This document shows positions 37,493 through 48,329 of a DNA stretch of 64,000 nt, piece after piece (position 1 is the first letter of the stretch; each line of letters starts with the position of its first letter). The DNA is taken from the NCBI RefSeq assembly GCF_014805625.2, contig NW_023998416.1, positions 11,765,589 through 11,829,588 of the forward strand, written 5' to 3'. Below the pieces are notes generated by a model. That model ran no database searches. It saw nothing but the letters and a program-made list of their open reading frames with translations, and was not told the origin of the DNA. Both the position numbers and the translations under genes were made by a program. This DNA comes from Glossina fuscipes. Its lineage: Eukaryota; Arthropoda; Insecta; Diptera; Glossinidae.

Positions 37493-38425
37493 TTTTTTTT
37501 TTTTTCAATGTTTAATGCCTGGAAGCATATAAAAATGCTGCTACTGTTTACATTGAAAGCTTTTTTTTTTTCTTTTTTGTTTTAATGTACCGGCCAAACC
37601 TTCATGCGTGAAAGATAATTTTTGATTGTTGAGAGTGTGTATGTGCGTGCTTTTTTTATCGAAATATTTTACATAAAAATAGTAGTGAAACTAATTGAAT
37701 TTTCTAACAAATTACTTCGGGAGGTCCTTTGACGGGAGCTATTGATTACATGCGTTCTCGTGTATACTAATTGCAGAGTTACTTGCAGTAACAAAAACCA
37801 CATGTAGCAGTAAGTGAAACGGGTAGTTTTTCAGACACTTCCATTACCTGATATCTCTCTAGGCGTACGTAAATACTAAAGTAGTGCAACGGATAATAAT
37901 GAATGGCGGAAAGTAGTGTAGATTGCTTAAGAGATATGTTTGACTTACAAAAGTGGTGCGCATTAAAATTTATACATTTGTCATTATATGACGCCACACA
38001 ACAAAAGGATAGATTTGACTATGATGCTGAACTAAGCTGCTAGATTTTCAAACTATAGGACATTGTAATAGCAGGCAGCGAAAATCCTGAATTAGTTGAA
38101 GTGAGCTAATCTTTAATTCCTGTTTGTGGCCTTTTAGGACACCCACGTCAGCGTATGTCATTCTAAAACAGAAAACTAGTCTTTCGTTTTTTCTGTTTTC
38201 GTTTCTTTCTCATTATATCTGCACACAGACAAATGTTGACATGTTTAAGTTATGCTATGTATTGATTTTTTTCCTACTTAAAATGTCATTTTATCAAAAC
38301 GTCACGTAACCAAGAATTATTGTCCTCCATCCCTCTGGCTACACCCAAGGGGATAACAAATTTCAAGAGTAAATTTCATCACGTGACATTTATGAGTCAA
38401 CTTCCCACCAATACAGATGATTGTT

Positions 38426-38462
<37 letters not shown>

Positions 38463-38474
38463 CGATGACGATCG
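38426..38474. repeat. (GAT)n repeat grading into GAC variants
   Basis: About eleven GAT units followed by gacgatgacgatcgtgatcg, seen directly. Confidence 0.93.
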
Positions 38475-39664
38475 TGATCGTGGTTAACAAGCCCATATAG
38501 TGAAGTGAAGGCGCCTTCCAACAAATCGTTATGCGAAATATGACATTGACTACAAAAAAAAAAAAAAAAAAAAGTAGTGAAACTAGTTTTACTTTATGCG
38601 TGTTTTTGTTGCTTTTATAAACATTGTCAGCCTATAATCCATCATTTTCATCAAAACACATCAACGTAGGAAAATTTTTATTTAAAAAAAAAAAAAAATA
38701 TTATAAAATAGAATATAAAGGCAAAGAGCAGACTCTTAAGATTTTTCATTTTACGTTTATTGGCACATGAGATCTAAATCAACTATTCCTAGTTCTGCGG
38801 TGGTTCAAGACTAAAGCCTTAATTGGACATAATTTAAATTCCAAACGTGAGTTTACTGTAACTAAATGAAGGTATGGCGGCGATGGCGGTAGTATTGCGG
38901 CGGATGAAGGCAACGCTCTTAGTTATCTAAAAGTTCACTACCATTTGTGTGTAGACGTAAAGGAATTGCAGCCGGTTTATTGTTATGCGAACGCTGAAAA
39001 AACAAAAAAAGAAAAAGGAATAAAAAAATGTGTTGTCAGATGTTAGACTCGGTCACCAATAATTTCGTGTACATATGGTTTTTTTCTACATCTCTTCCAC
39101 AAAATTCAATGATTTCCTTATACCTCCGCTTGCTTGTTCGTACGACTTGGAATGCATACGTGTACTTTCCTCATTTGTTAATTAATTTCTCGTATTTAAG
39201 CAACGATTTCGTATTAGATAAAGCGAGTAATGTATGCTTAGACATGTTCTTACACACGTTTATGCTAAATGTTGGCCTTTTGTTTGTTGTTATAATAAAA
39301 CTCCTTTCTTAAACACTTGAACGATTCATTATCGTTGCCATTGTTTAATATCATATCATATTTCTTCGAATTAAAGCGTAAATTGTTGTATAACAAAGGC
39401 ATTATTCTGTTTCATAAAATGTCAATTATTAAAAATTTTATGATAAGATTGTTTATTCATAAATCTCTTACATATATATAAGGAAATTCATTCATAAAAA
39501 TTAATAGAACAAAAGAGAAATTTCTTTCATAATATTCTATGCAAAAGTGGCACTGTGTTGTTCAGAGCTCTTAGCTAATAAAGGAAATGTTCAACTTGTT
39601 TGCTATGCAAGCTCTTTCAACTTCCAATCGCACCTTACGAAGTACGAGTTTAAATAAATTTTAT

Positions 39665-39910
39665 TGAGCTTTATTAGAACGCAAACTATGAATCACTTTT
39701 TGAATTTGTGATTTAAGCTGGCCATCTTGTTTTCTTCTGTCCAGCCTGCAGATCGAAATTTTAAAGATATTTTGTTTAAATTTGGTGCACTTACGTGATT
39801 TGGGCCAAAGACGAGCCCTATTGCAAATGGTTCGGATCGGACCAATTTTTCGACCATATCTCATATAATGCTTTATTGTTTATTGAACGAAGTGGTGTAG
39901 GGTGTTTACA
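39665..39910 (+). repeat. Dispersed TIR element, forward copy
   Basis: Contains gtccagcctgcagatcgaaa, tttgggccaaagacgagccc, aaatggttcggatcggacca, atttttcgaccatatctc and the right end acgaagtggtgtagggt. The overlapping 128-aa frame begins in the repeat and is not a gene. Confidence 0.72.
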
Positions 39911-40602
39911 ATACTTTTGCTGGGTTTCTTTCATTTTATCTAATACATCGACTCATTTGTCGGCCTCTATTGACGATAAGGTTCTCGTTTCGCTAGTGTT
40001 TACAAAATCAAAAACTGCATCAGAACAACGGCATACGGCAAGTTATAAAGAGGTGAGAACTTGCAACTACAAAGAACATTTGAAATTTTTTTTTGAGAGA
40101 TACTTTGTTGCTAATAAAAGACCTTTTGAATACTTCAAAAAACAATATCTGCCGGAAAGGAAACATACAGGTCGTGTCTAATAAGAAGTCCGTGCTGTCG
40201 AAGAAATTCGAACCAAATTTGTTGATTAGGAATACGATCAGTACTAGCTTGCCAAGTGGTATAGCAGTTCAAATAAAAATTTTCTGGCCGTTGGCTAATT
40301 TCAAATGAGATTTTAGGAAGACTGATGATGCTGTGAAGTGCTTACAACAGGAAAAAAGAAATTTTTTTACAAATCATTTTTGTTATTCGGAAAGTGAAAT
40401 TGCAAGATATAACCGATACTTTAGAAATATGAGAAGGCAGCGTATTCGCTATTTTGCATTTGAACTTGAGAAAGCCGCACTCTTTAAATTGGGACTGCAG
40501 TAGAACAAGAATAACATGTCGAACTTGCCAAAAGTCGGGTTGGTAAGGAGTCCTTCTCGACTCACATTTAAAAAAAAAAACATTCGAATCGTATGAAATT
40601 AT

Positions 40603-40912
40603 TGTACCCTACTCCACTGTGGTACAATGGCATACTAAGTTCATGCCGGTGTATGCAATATCCAGAAGAACTTAAGATAGATCCACCTTCTCTTACATCA
40701 ATCGATTTCTGAATTGACATAAGATTGTCTGTCCCTCTGTCCTTCTGTTTTCTTGTGTTCAATCTACAGTCCGCAATATTTAATGAAAATTGCTCCACGA
40801 ACGTTTTTTGGCCCAAGGACGCACGTTATTGAAAATACTTGGGATCGGCTCATGGTTTCGCCTACTTATTATACAGCACCTCATTTTGAAAAGTTGTTGT
40901 GTGACTAACTAT
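40603..40912 (+). repeat. Dispersed TIR element with intact left end
   Basis: Begins taccctactccactgtggt, then ggatagatccacc-like and gtctgtccctctgtccttc, caatctacagtccgcaata, ttttggcccaaggacgcac, ttgggatcggctcatgg and ttttgaaaagttgttgtg. One of the clearest copies for defining the left end. Confidence 0.74.
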
Positions 40913-42879
40913 AGTATGGTATAGATTGTTTTATGGTAGGTTGTGCCTTTTTACTTGTCTTCATAAACGATCAGTACGTTTAGGATCATCTAACTTAAAT
41001 CGCAGTTCTTTCTTCATTTACCGCATATATCTGAAGTGTTGCAAATATTTAATTTGTTTAAAATGTTTTGCTTACATGAAGCCGATGTTTAGTATAAATT
41101 GTCATTAATTTTCCAATTTAACGTTTAAGTTTTTCTTAAAATACATCAAGTTAATGAGAAATTCCACGCAAATATAAATTATAATAATCTCATCTCATCG
41201 TAAAACCTATTATAAATAACTAGTAATTTCATACCATCGACACTAAGCTATTAAGATGCCCTAAGATGCACATAGTTATGCACAAACGATAAATAGCTGA
41301 CTCACTTACAAGATTGTTGCTGCTGCTGTTAATGCTGCTGTTCAGGAATCATTTGTTGTTATTATTGTATTTAACATTTGCTGAAAGTACTAGAGATCGA
41401 CGCTGGCAGGTAGGTAGGCTGTGTCTGCGCACAGGCATTCGCTTTCTACAAACATCTATTTATATGGACTAATGTACTTTAACTATTCGCATTTTATGGA
41501 ACACACACTTGTGTTCGGTCATTTAGATGGATCGCAAACAGCTGGTAAGAATTTTGAGCGAAGACTTAGACTAAACAGTGTAACTAATAAGGTAACTTAA
41601 AAGATGCCGCTAAATACCATGCAACTTACACGCAAGATTTACACCCTTTCGCCAACGCTGTCTATTAGTGCCAGACATATAATTTAAGATGCTGGCTGGT
41701 TTGGAAGGCCAGTTTTCAAAAACATTCCATTTTTTTCTTTCTTTCCTAACAAAAATGAATGAAACAAGTATGACGACAATGATCGTCAGCCTTTTATTTT
41801 ACACCATTTATTCCTTTTCTATGAGTTTGATTGGAATTGCTGTGCGGGCGTATCTTTTTCATCGATTTTATCAGTTAGTCTCTGCCTCTATTGCTTTTGT
41901 TTATGTAATTTTCGAAGAATATGTTTTTTTTTGTTGAAACAAAACAAATTATATACGGAGGCAAACTATATATTATTTTTTTTGTTTTTACAGATTTACG
42001 TCTCCCATAAAATGTAGCAAGTAACACGATTTGTTGGTAAAGAGTATGAAGAATCAATATAAGAAGAATGAAAAATTCTAGTAAGCTTACTTATGTTATT
42101 TTTTTTTTCTTGGTGAAAATATGTGCTAAGCGGGAACTTATGGCGCTTCTCATCAAACAATATTATTCTTATCCGCCCAATCTTCCTCATATTTGTCACT
42201 TTTGTTTAGTATATATAATTGTTGTTACAGGAATTTTAAGCACCACAAGGGGATTTCTATTGTTTTTACTATTTAGGGAATGTTTGACAAATGATATACG
42301 AGTGAAATTACCTGCTCAGATATTTACAAAAGCAAGCCGAAGCATTTCTCTTTTTTATCAATTTTCCCTGCATCTATTAAGAAGTGTAAGAAAAATAAGA
42401 CTTCGTTTAAAGTCTCTTGTGGAACCTAAGAGCAGTTTACTAATTTGTGGTGTATATAAAAATGTAAACATGATTGGTGAATAAGAAGTAATGGCTATGT
42501 AAGAATAGTATCATGAAAGGAGTTATTTCGGTAAAAAAAGTAACAAGCTTGTGTTCAAAAAGTTCTTCCTCAAGACAATGTCTTCTATTAAGCTAGATAA
42601 AGAACTTGTTTTAGAAATTGGCAAAATACTTAGAAAAGAAAGGTTCCTGGAAAAATACTGAGACCTTTCTTCAAGCTCTAAGAAGTAATTCTCAGGATAG
42701 CAAGCGTGATTTTTTACATGAAAATTTCCAAAAAATATTTGATCGATAAAAGTTTGCAATAAAAGCGTCATTAATTATAGCGATAGAATAAAAGAATTGG
42801 AGTGCAATTCTGGGTAGCACATCTGCTATCATAGCAAACATGAAAAAACCCAAATGCTCTGACTGCTTTTAAGTGGTGT

Positions 42880-43020
42880 CTTCCTTTTTACGAACGGTAC
42901 CAGGTATTACTCAGTTGCGCAGAGGGACAAATGGACAGATGAATGGACGGATATGCTTAGAAGCATTTCGAATTGGAAACTGGTCAAGAATTTGTATACT
43001 TTATGGGGTTTTTGAAATTA
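42880..43020 (-). repeat. Second dispersed repeat family, reverse copy
   Basis: Contains ggacaaatggacagatgaat, ggacggatatgc and ctggtcaagaatttgtatac followed by tttatgggg, the inverse complement of ccccataaaatatacaaatt at 43303-43322. It forms an inverted pair with the copies just downstream. Confidence 0.68.
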
Positions 43021-43169
43021 CTACGTACTATAAAACCACCAGACCATATAGATAACAATCTCCGTCAAAGGGTTATTCCACTGTGTTTTTGTATCCATCA
43101 CCGAAGGATGGGATGCATATTCAAACTTCGAACGTCAAAACTTTTGCATCGCCCAGAAGGAATCTTTAG

Positions 43170-43240
43170 AGATCCCATAAAGCAAATATATTCTCGACCA
43201 GCATCAACTTATGAATTGATTTAACTATGTCTGTCTGTCA
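43170..43240 (+). repeat. Second dispersed repeat family, forward copy 1
   Basis: cccataaagcaaatatattc, tcgaccagcatcaactta and actatgtctgtctgtcagt appear in the order typical of a widespread fly repeat. Confidence 0.68.
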
Positions 43241-43295
43241 GTAAATCAAAATTTAAATTTTTTTTAAATACCTTGACTAAGCGAAAAAAGAAGCT

Positions 43296-43600
43296 TCGAA
43301 AACCCCATAAAATATACAAATTCTTGGCCAATTTCAAATTTGAAACGCACCTGAACATGTGGGTCTGCCCATCTATTCGTCTGTCCAACTGTGTGGTATC
43401 TATGGTAAAGATTCTACCGTCAGCGAAAATGAAGATATCGCCTATAAATTTGCAAAGGAATTTAAAAGTGACCCCAACTTTTCAAAGGACACGCCTACAA
43501 CGCCCACATCCTTATATTGTCCTTATTTTGAAAATAAGAAAAATCAGTCGCGCTCACTCCATATTATAGACCATAGACCATAAAAATGTAGTCCTTTCAC
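43296..43600 (+). repeat. Second dispersed repeat family, forward copy 2
   Basis: ccccataaaatatacaaatt, cttggccaatttc and tctgcccatctattcgtctg repeat the order of the neighbouring copy. The downstream part has no counterpart that I could align. Confidence 0.6.
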
Positions 43601-43789
43601 TTGTTTACTCTTTTTTAGGATAATGGTGACGGGTATACTAGATTCGTTATATATAATTTTCTTACTCGTTCCTTTTAGTTAAAACATATAATTATAAAAT
43701 AATGAAAATTTTACATTACTTTGCAGAGAAAATAGGCAATTTTCACTGTTAGAATCGTGGTTCATTCGATTGGCGTAGACCATAATACA

Positions 43790-44165
43790 CCACGCTACGC
43801 CAATCAGTCCAAACGGTACGTCCATGAATATCGTCGATGTTAATGATAGGCCTACTCTGCATTATAGCTTCTTGGGTTATAGATATCGTGACGCATCCAC
43901 AATTCCCCGCTCATAAGGATTTTGTTGTGGAATCCTTCGAATTAAACAGGGAAACGAAAGTTTTCCGCGAATGGCGTTCTTTTCGGCCAGAAGTGCACTC
44001 AATTCAAGCTCCAAAGAATCGCGATGTGTACGCCTTAGTATGATAATTTTTTTCAGGCGCGCGCATAATTTAAAGACAACACATTCAAATGAAGAAGAAG
44101 AATGGTTTTATTCAGCGCCCTGCAGTAATAGTTACACGCCCGCTTAGAAAACGGACCGACTTAAT
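43790..44165. repeat. Unclassified repeat, copy 1 of a pair
   Basis: Shares several blocks in order with 47940-48320: tactctg..gatatcg.gacgca.ccac, aaggattttgt, gcgtacgc-like and a best block tggttttattcagcgccctg..gtaat.gttaca..c..cttagaaaac. The 68-aa frame at 43837-44043 lies inside. Neither copy gave a coding match that I trust. Confidence 0.65.
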
Positions 44166-45385
44166 TCACACTCCCAGTAGCGCAGTAATAGTTGGTTGTG
44201 TTACTGCATACTTTCGACTTTTGCGATTCTTGTGTTTCTTGTTACCATTCCGTACTCCCTGTTGAGGCAGCATATGATCCACATTAGAGACAGTATTGAG
44301 TGGTAAATTGTTTTCGGTTCGGCAGAAAACTCAACACACTTTAACTCAAGTCGCAAACGAAGCAACAGTGTGTGCAAGTTAGTTTAACGAAGAGACACAT
44401 GGTGAGCGGTTGTGGAAACGGAAAAATAAAGAAGTGCAAGTGCGTCTGAGTAAATTATTCAAGTGTGCCATTGAGAGTGAAAACGGAAGTGCAATATCAA
44501 AAAAAAAAAAAAAAAAAGTTGAAACGAAAATTGCTTTTAATTAAAAAAAAAAAAAAAAATAAAGAAAAGAAAATCGAATAAAAAAATCTTTTTGTTTGCT
44601 AAAGTTAATAAAAAAATATGTGTGCATGAATATATATGTGCATATATATATAAAAATGAGTTAAAAAAAAAAAATTAAATAAAAAATAAATAAATAAAAA
44701 CAAAGAATAGAGTGCGGCGTCACCATTGAGGATATACGAAAATAAACTATTTGTTGTTTGTGCCAAATTTGTGTGAAAGAAAAAATTATCAACGACAACG
44801 TCTGTGCCTATATACGAATGCGTATTGGCGTGTATATGTGTGTCTCTTTAAAAACGAGCGCGGCCCTTTCTTTTTTTTTCTTTTTTTTTTTAAAGTATAT
44901 CGGTCCGTGTATATGGTTGCATTATAAAAATTTTTAATTACTTTTCATGCAGAATATCGTGAAGGAAAGCAGTGAACAGAGGTGTTTGCTATTTAGAAAA
45001 GAATTTATGCAACGGCACGTGTTCCTTAAATGTTGTTTTTCCATTGCTGTACGCAGCGCGAGTTTAGTATAATGGTATATATGTCATGTTTACTGCAACG
45101 ATCTGGAGTGGCAGAAACATTTTAAGTGCATAGAGCAAGTGCACGGTCTGCCGTCAGTAGCGAAATATATATATATTTTTTTTTGCTACCGGAAATCATT
45201 AACGAAACAAAAATTAGAAATAATTTCTAAGAATTTAATATCATATTAAAGATGTATGTGTGTGCAACTGATATTAGCGAAAAGTTTTGTTTTTAAGAAG
45301 TCTGTAGAAAAGTTTCGCATAGTTTTTGAACATGTGAAGTGAAATTAGTTTTGATATTAAGAGTTTTAAGAAGAAGAAGAAGAAG
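44166..45385 (+). promoter_or_regulatory. Probable promoter and 5' leader of the downstream gene
   Basis: Between the repeat and the ATG the sequence changes to a leader-like style rich in 'aagtgcaagtgcg', 'gtgaaaacggaagtgca' (44330-44500), then A-rich runs. The in-frame stop at 45335-45337 shows that the main frame does not extend into it. No TATA box or initiator could be assigned, and a spliced leader is possible (a gtgagc occurs at 44401). Role inferred from position. Confidence 0.4.
45368..45385. repeat. (AAG)n run adjoining the start codon
   Basis: Six AAG units end immediately before the ATG of the unidentified gene. Confidence 0.9.
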
Positions 45386-46136
45386 ATGAAAATGCCATAC
45401 TCTCTGAGATCGTTACCAAGTAGAGGCTGTATGGCCTTTAGAAGAACATCATGTAAAGTGCGTGCAAGCGATATTACTGCGCTGGAATTTGTAATTTGTG
45501 TGTTAATTGCGGTCACACCTTTATATGCCAAAGATTTAATAAATCATCGGTTTAGAAATCATGCACCAAATCATTACCAACAGCAGCGCTGGTTGCATGA
45601 TTATACATCAAAAGTGTTTCACTCGAATGCCACATACGATACTGTTACAGACATCGATTTTGAGTCCAGTATTGTTTCATGGACAGGCGCCAAAATTTCT
45701 TCAACGCAATCATTACAGAGACTTGAACAACTGGCACAGCCACAAGACTTGCTATCATCGCAACGTCAACATAAGCAGCAACAGCAACAGCAGCAGCAGC
45801 AGCAGCAACAACAAAAAACCAAAGCTAAGAATCAACAACATGGAACAAGACACAAAACTAAAAGTGGTTTATTGATCGAAAGCAATATCGATACCGATTT
45901 TTCCTCATCTACACCGCGTCATTATGAACGTAGTTATAAAGTAGAAGGCGATGAGATTTATAATGTAGAACGAGAAGAAGAAAAATCATCGCCGTCACAA
46001 TTGTCTGCGGCGTCATCGTCAACTCCGGTAACAACGAATGCATCGGTACGTAAACGTAATAGAGTGCAAAATCAGCGCAAACGTAATGGTCGCTATGGCA
46101 GCGGCAGTGGACAACGTCAAAAACTACAACGCAACG
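45386..46136 (+). CDS. First coding exon of an unidentified, probably secreted protein
   Basis: Seen: 250 codons plus one base, ending at the donor AACG/GTAAGT (phase 1). The open frame runs on to 46276, but the 46 codons past the donor are low-complexity F/S-rich and taken as intron. A hydrophobic segment at residues about 29-48 (ITALEFVICVLIAVTPLYA) follows a basic N-terminus and ends in a plausible signal-peptidase site (YA-KD). Further on are an N-glycosylation motif (NAT), a Q13 tract after residue 133, a serine-rich stretch and a basic region RKRNR..QRKRNGR near 223-240 that could be a proprotein-convertase site. The composition fits the N-terminal part of a secreted precursor or growth-factor-like protein. 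I do not recognise the family, and later exons were not found. Start supported by an upstream in-frame TGA and no earlier ATG. Confidence 0.75.
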
Positions 46137-47930
46137 GTAAGTTTCCGTTTTTAGTAGAAATCAAGAAAAGCAATACTTTTTTTTTTCTTTTTTTCTCCTC
46201 TACTTCAGTTCTGTGTTGTATGCTATTGTATTGTAGCGTACGGCTTTGCTGTAGTAGCAAATTAGCGGTGGTTTGATGTCTTTTTTTATTTTTTTGTCTT
46301 TTTATTGTTTCGTTTATATCAACTTTTATTGAATTTTCGACATATATGGTTTTAGAAAATGTTTTCCTGCTTAAGGTTTTCTTGTTTTCCTGTGTTATCT
46401 AACGCGATTTCCAAGTCTATATGCGGACATCAGCAAGATCGCATTGCAAATTGTTCACGTTATTGCAATAAGATCCCGATTCGCGCAACATATGCCTCAT
46501 ACACATATCACATCATAATGTAGTCTTTGCTTATATTCCTTTTTTATTTGAATTACTTGATCATTTTCGGTGGACTCTTGTATTGGTGATCCCATGGTTA
46601 ATAATTCCATTTTCAATTCTATATTTAGCAAAAAAAAAATAAATAAAAGTTGAAAGAACTCTGATTAAAGTGTCTTCCTTGAGACGATATCAAATCTTTC
46701 ACACAATCCTCCAGAGTGTTTGCAAAAATAATTTATAATTTTTATCTTTTAATGAGTGAGAATCCAGAATTTAGAGTAAAACAATGCCGAACATCTGGTT
46801 ACTATATAATAAAGACTTTATTCACAACACATTTTTTCCCGTTTTCGTTAGTTTTCTTTTCTTTTTTTTTTCTTAAGTATTGTTGTTGCTTTTTTGTAGC
46901 CTTTTACCAAGATCTTATCCTTTTGTTAGTTTGATATTGCCTTTTTCCTTTTCTCGAGATCACTTCAGGCCTAAAAACATATGTTCGTGTTAGCGCGTGT
47001 TGGTTATGTGTATCGTTTTTGTACCTTTTTTTTTTTTTTATTATTAATGCGCTTTTATGTTGAACGCAAAAAGAGGAAAAACAACAGCGAAGAGTTTTAA
47101 AAAGAATACCGCCCATTGTTCCAAGGAGAGAGAACAAATAATCACATGTCTTGTTACAAAAGTGTGGCTAAATGCTAACAATAGCATATTATTTTTACAT
47201 TTACTTATATCTCGTGTGCAAAGGAAGGGATAATTAGTTTGAGACACGTTTGTAACTTTTTCTTCATCACAAATAATATAAACAAGTAAAAATAATACTA
47301 GTGAGGAGTACTGGACTGGATAGTTGGATGGAAGTGAGACATTGCTGAAAGACATACACAAAATTTTGAAATATACATATGAGTGCCGAAGTCGGTAAAG
47401 GCACAAATGAAAATCATTCTTAATGCTGTGAATGTTTTCAATAATTTTTGAATCTTCTTCTTTACGAAACGTTAATCACACTTGAAATGAAAAATTAAGC
47501 ATTATTTTAGGATTTCAGTTCATCAGAAAACCGTAGGTAAATAAAAAAATGTCGAACGTAGTTTTAAGTAGGTGTATATGTTGTGGGTACAAATAAATTT
47601 TTAAGGGTTTGCCCATCGTTAGCCGCTACTTTTCCTATCCCTCCGACTTGTACCGCTTTTTAAAGGTATTCTCAAAAAAACCTATTTTTAGGTATCCTCG
47701 TCAGAATCAAAGTACTCTTCGAGCAATTAATAAATCACCAATTGAAACACGCGCTAATCGGAAGGATTTATATCTGCTCATGCTAGCGGAGTCGGTAAGG
47801 CTTTCCCGTTTAAAACTGTAGCTAATTTCTAAGCGAATTTCGCCATATGGGAACGAATCTTTTTGTATGGAAATTTCGCAATATCGTGACTTTTGGGATA
47901 ACACGCCCATTTTTGGCCGCAATTGCACGA
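46137..47930. other. Probable start of a long first intron
   Basis: Begins at a strong donor (GTAAGT). T-rich and without a recognisable exon. The minus-strand frame at 47044-47406 has no family motif. The next exon of the plus-strand gene was not identified anywhere up to 64000. Confidence 0.45.
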
Positions 47931-47934
47931 ATTA

Positions 47935-48320
47935 TTCTTGTTAGCACTCCTAAGTGAAGGTTACAGTACGTTGCACCAAGCTACAGTACACTACTATCCT
48001 CCTACTCTGAATCGCGATTATTCGGGATTTGGATATCGGAACGCAGCCACTGTTCATTACAAGTAAGGATTTTGTACGACTAGCAAATTAAGCAGGAAAA
48101 GTAAAGTCCCGCAAGTGGATTCTTTTTTTTTTGGAACAGAACTACACCTATTTAAAAATCCAAGAGACTTTATTGCGTACGCTTTGACATGATCATTTAT
48201 ATACTTGCGTTTAGCTTAAAAACAAAGAAGTGAAATGAAGTAGTCATGGTTTTATTCAGCACCCTACAGTAATGCTTACACTCTTTCTTAGAAAACTGAA
48301 CGAACTCATTTGGTCTGAAA
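47935..48320. repeat. Unclassified repeat, copy 2 of a pair
   Basis: Direct-orientation partner of 43790-44165. The best block, tggttttattcagcacccta..gtaatgcttaca..cttagaaaac (48249-48296), differs from copy 1 by only a few bases. Other blocks are more diverged. Confidence 0.65.
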
Positions 48321-48329
48321 GGATCGCCT

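Noticed and set aside
39795..40181. 128-aa plus-strand open frame
   Set aside because: It begins inside a copy of the dispersed TIR element and continues into unrelated sequence, so it is not a gene.
42068..42484. 138-aa plus-strand open frame
   Set aside because: No start context, domain or splice structure recognised. Composition is that of translated AT-rich DNA, and it overlaps no known repeat coding block.
43837..44043. 68-aa open frame within the unclassified repeat
   Set aside because: The partner copy at 48 kb does not keep the frame, and no family motif was recognised on either strand.
46137..46276. Continuation of the unidentified gene's frame beyond the donor site
   Set aside because: A strong GTAAGT donor precedes it and the extra residues are low-complexity, so it was treated as intron. 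A read-through isoform cannot be fully excluded.
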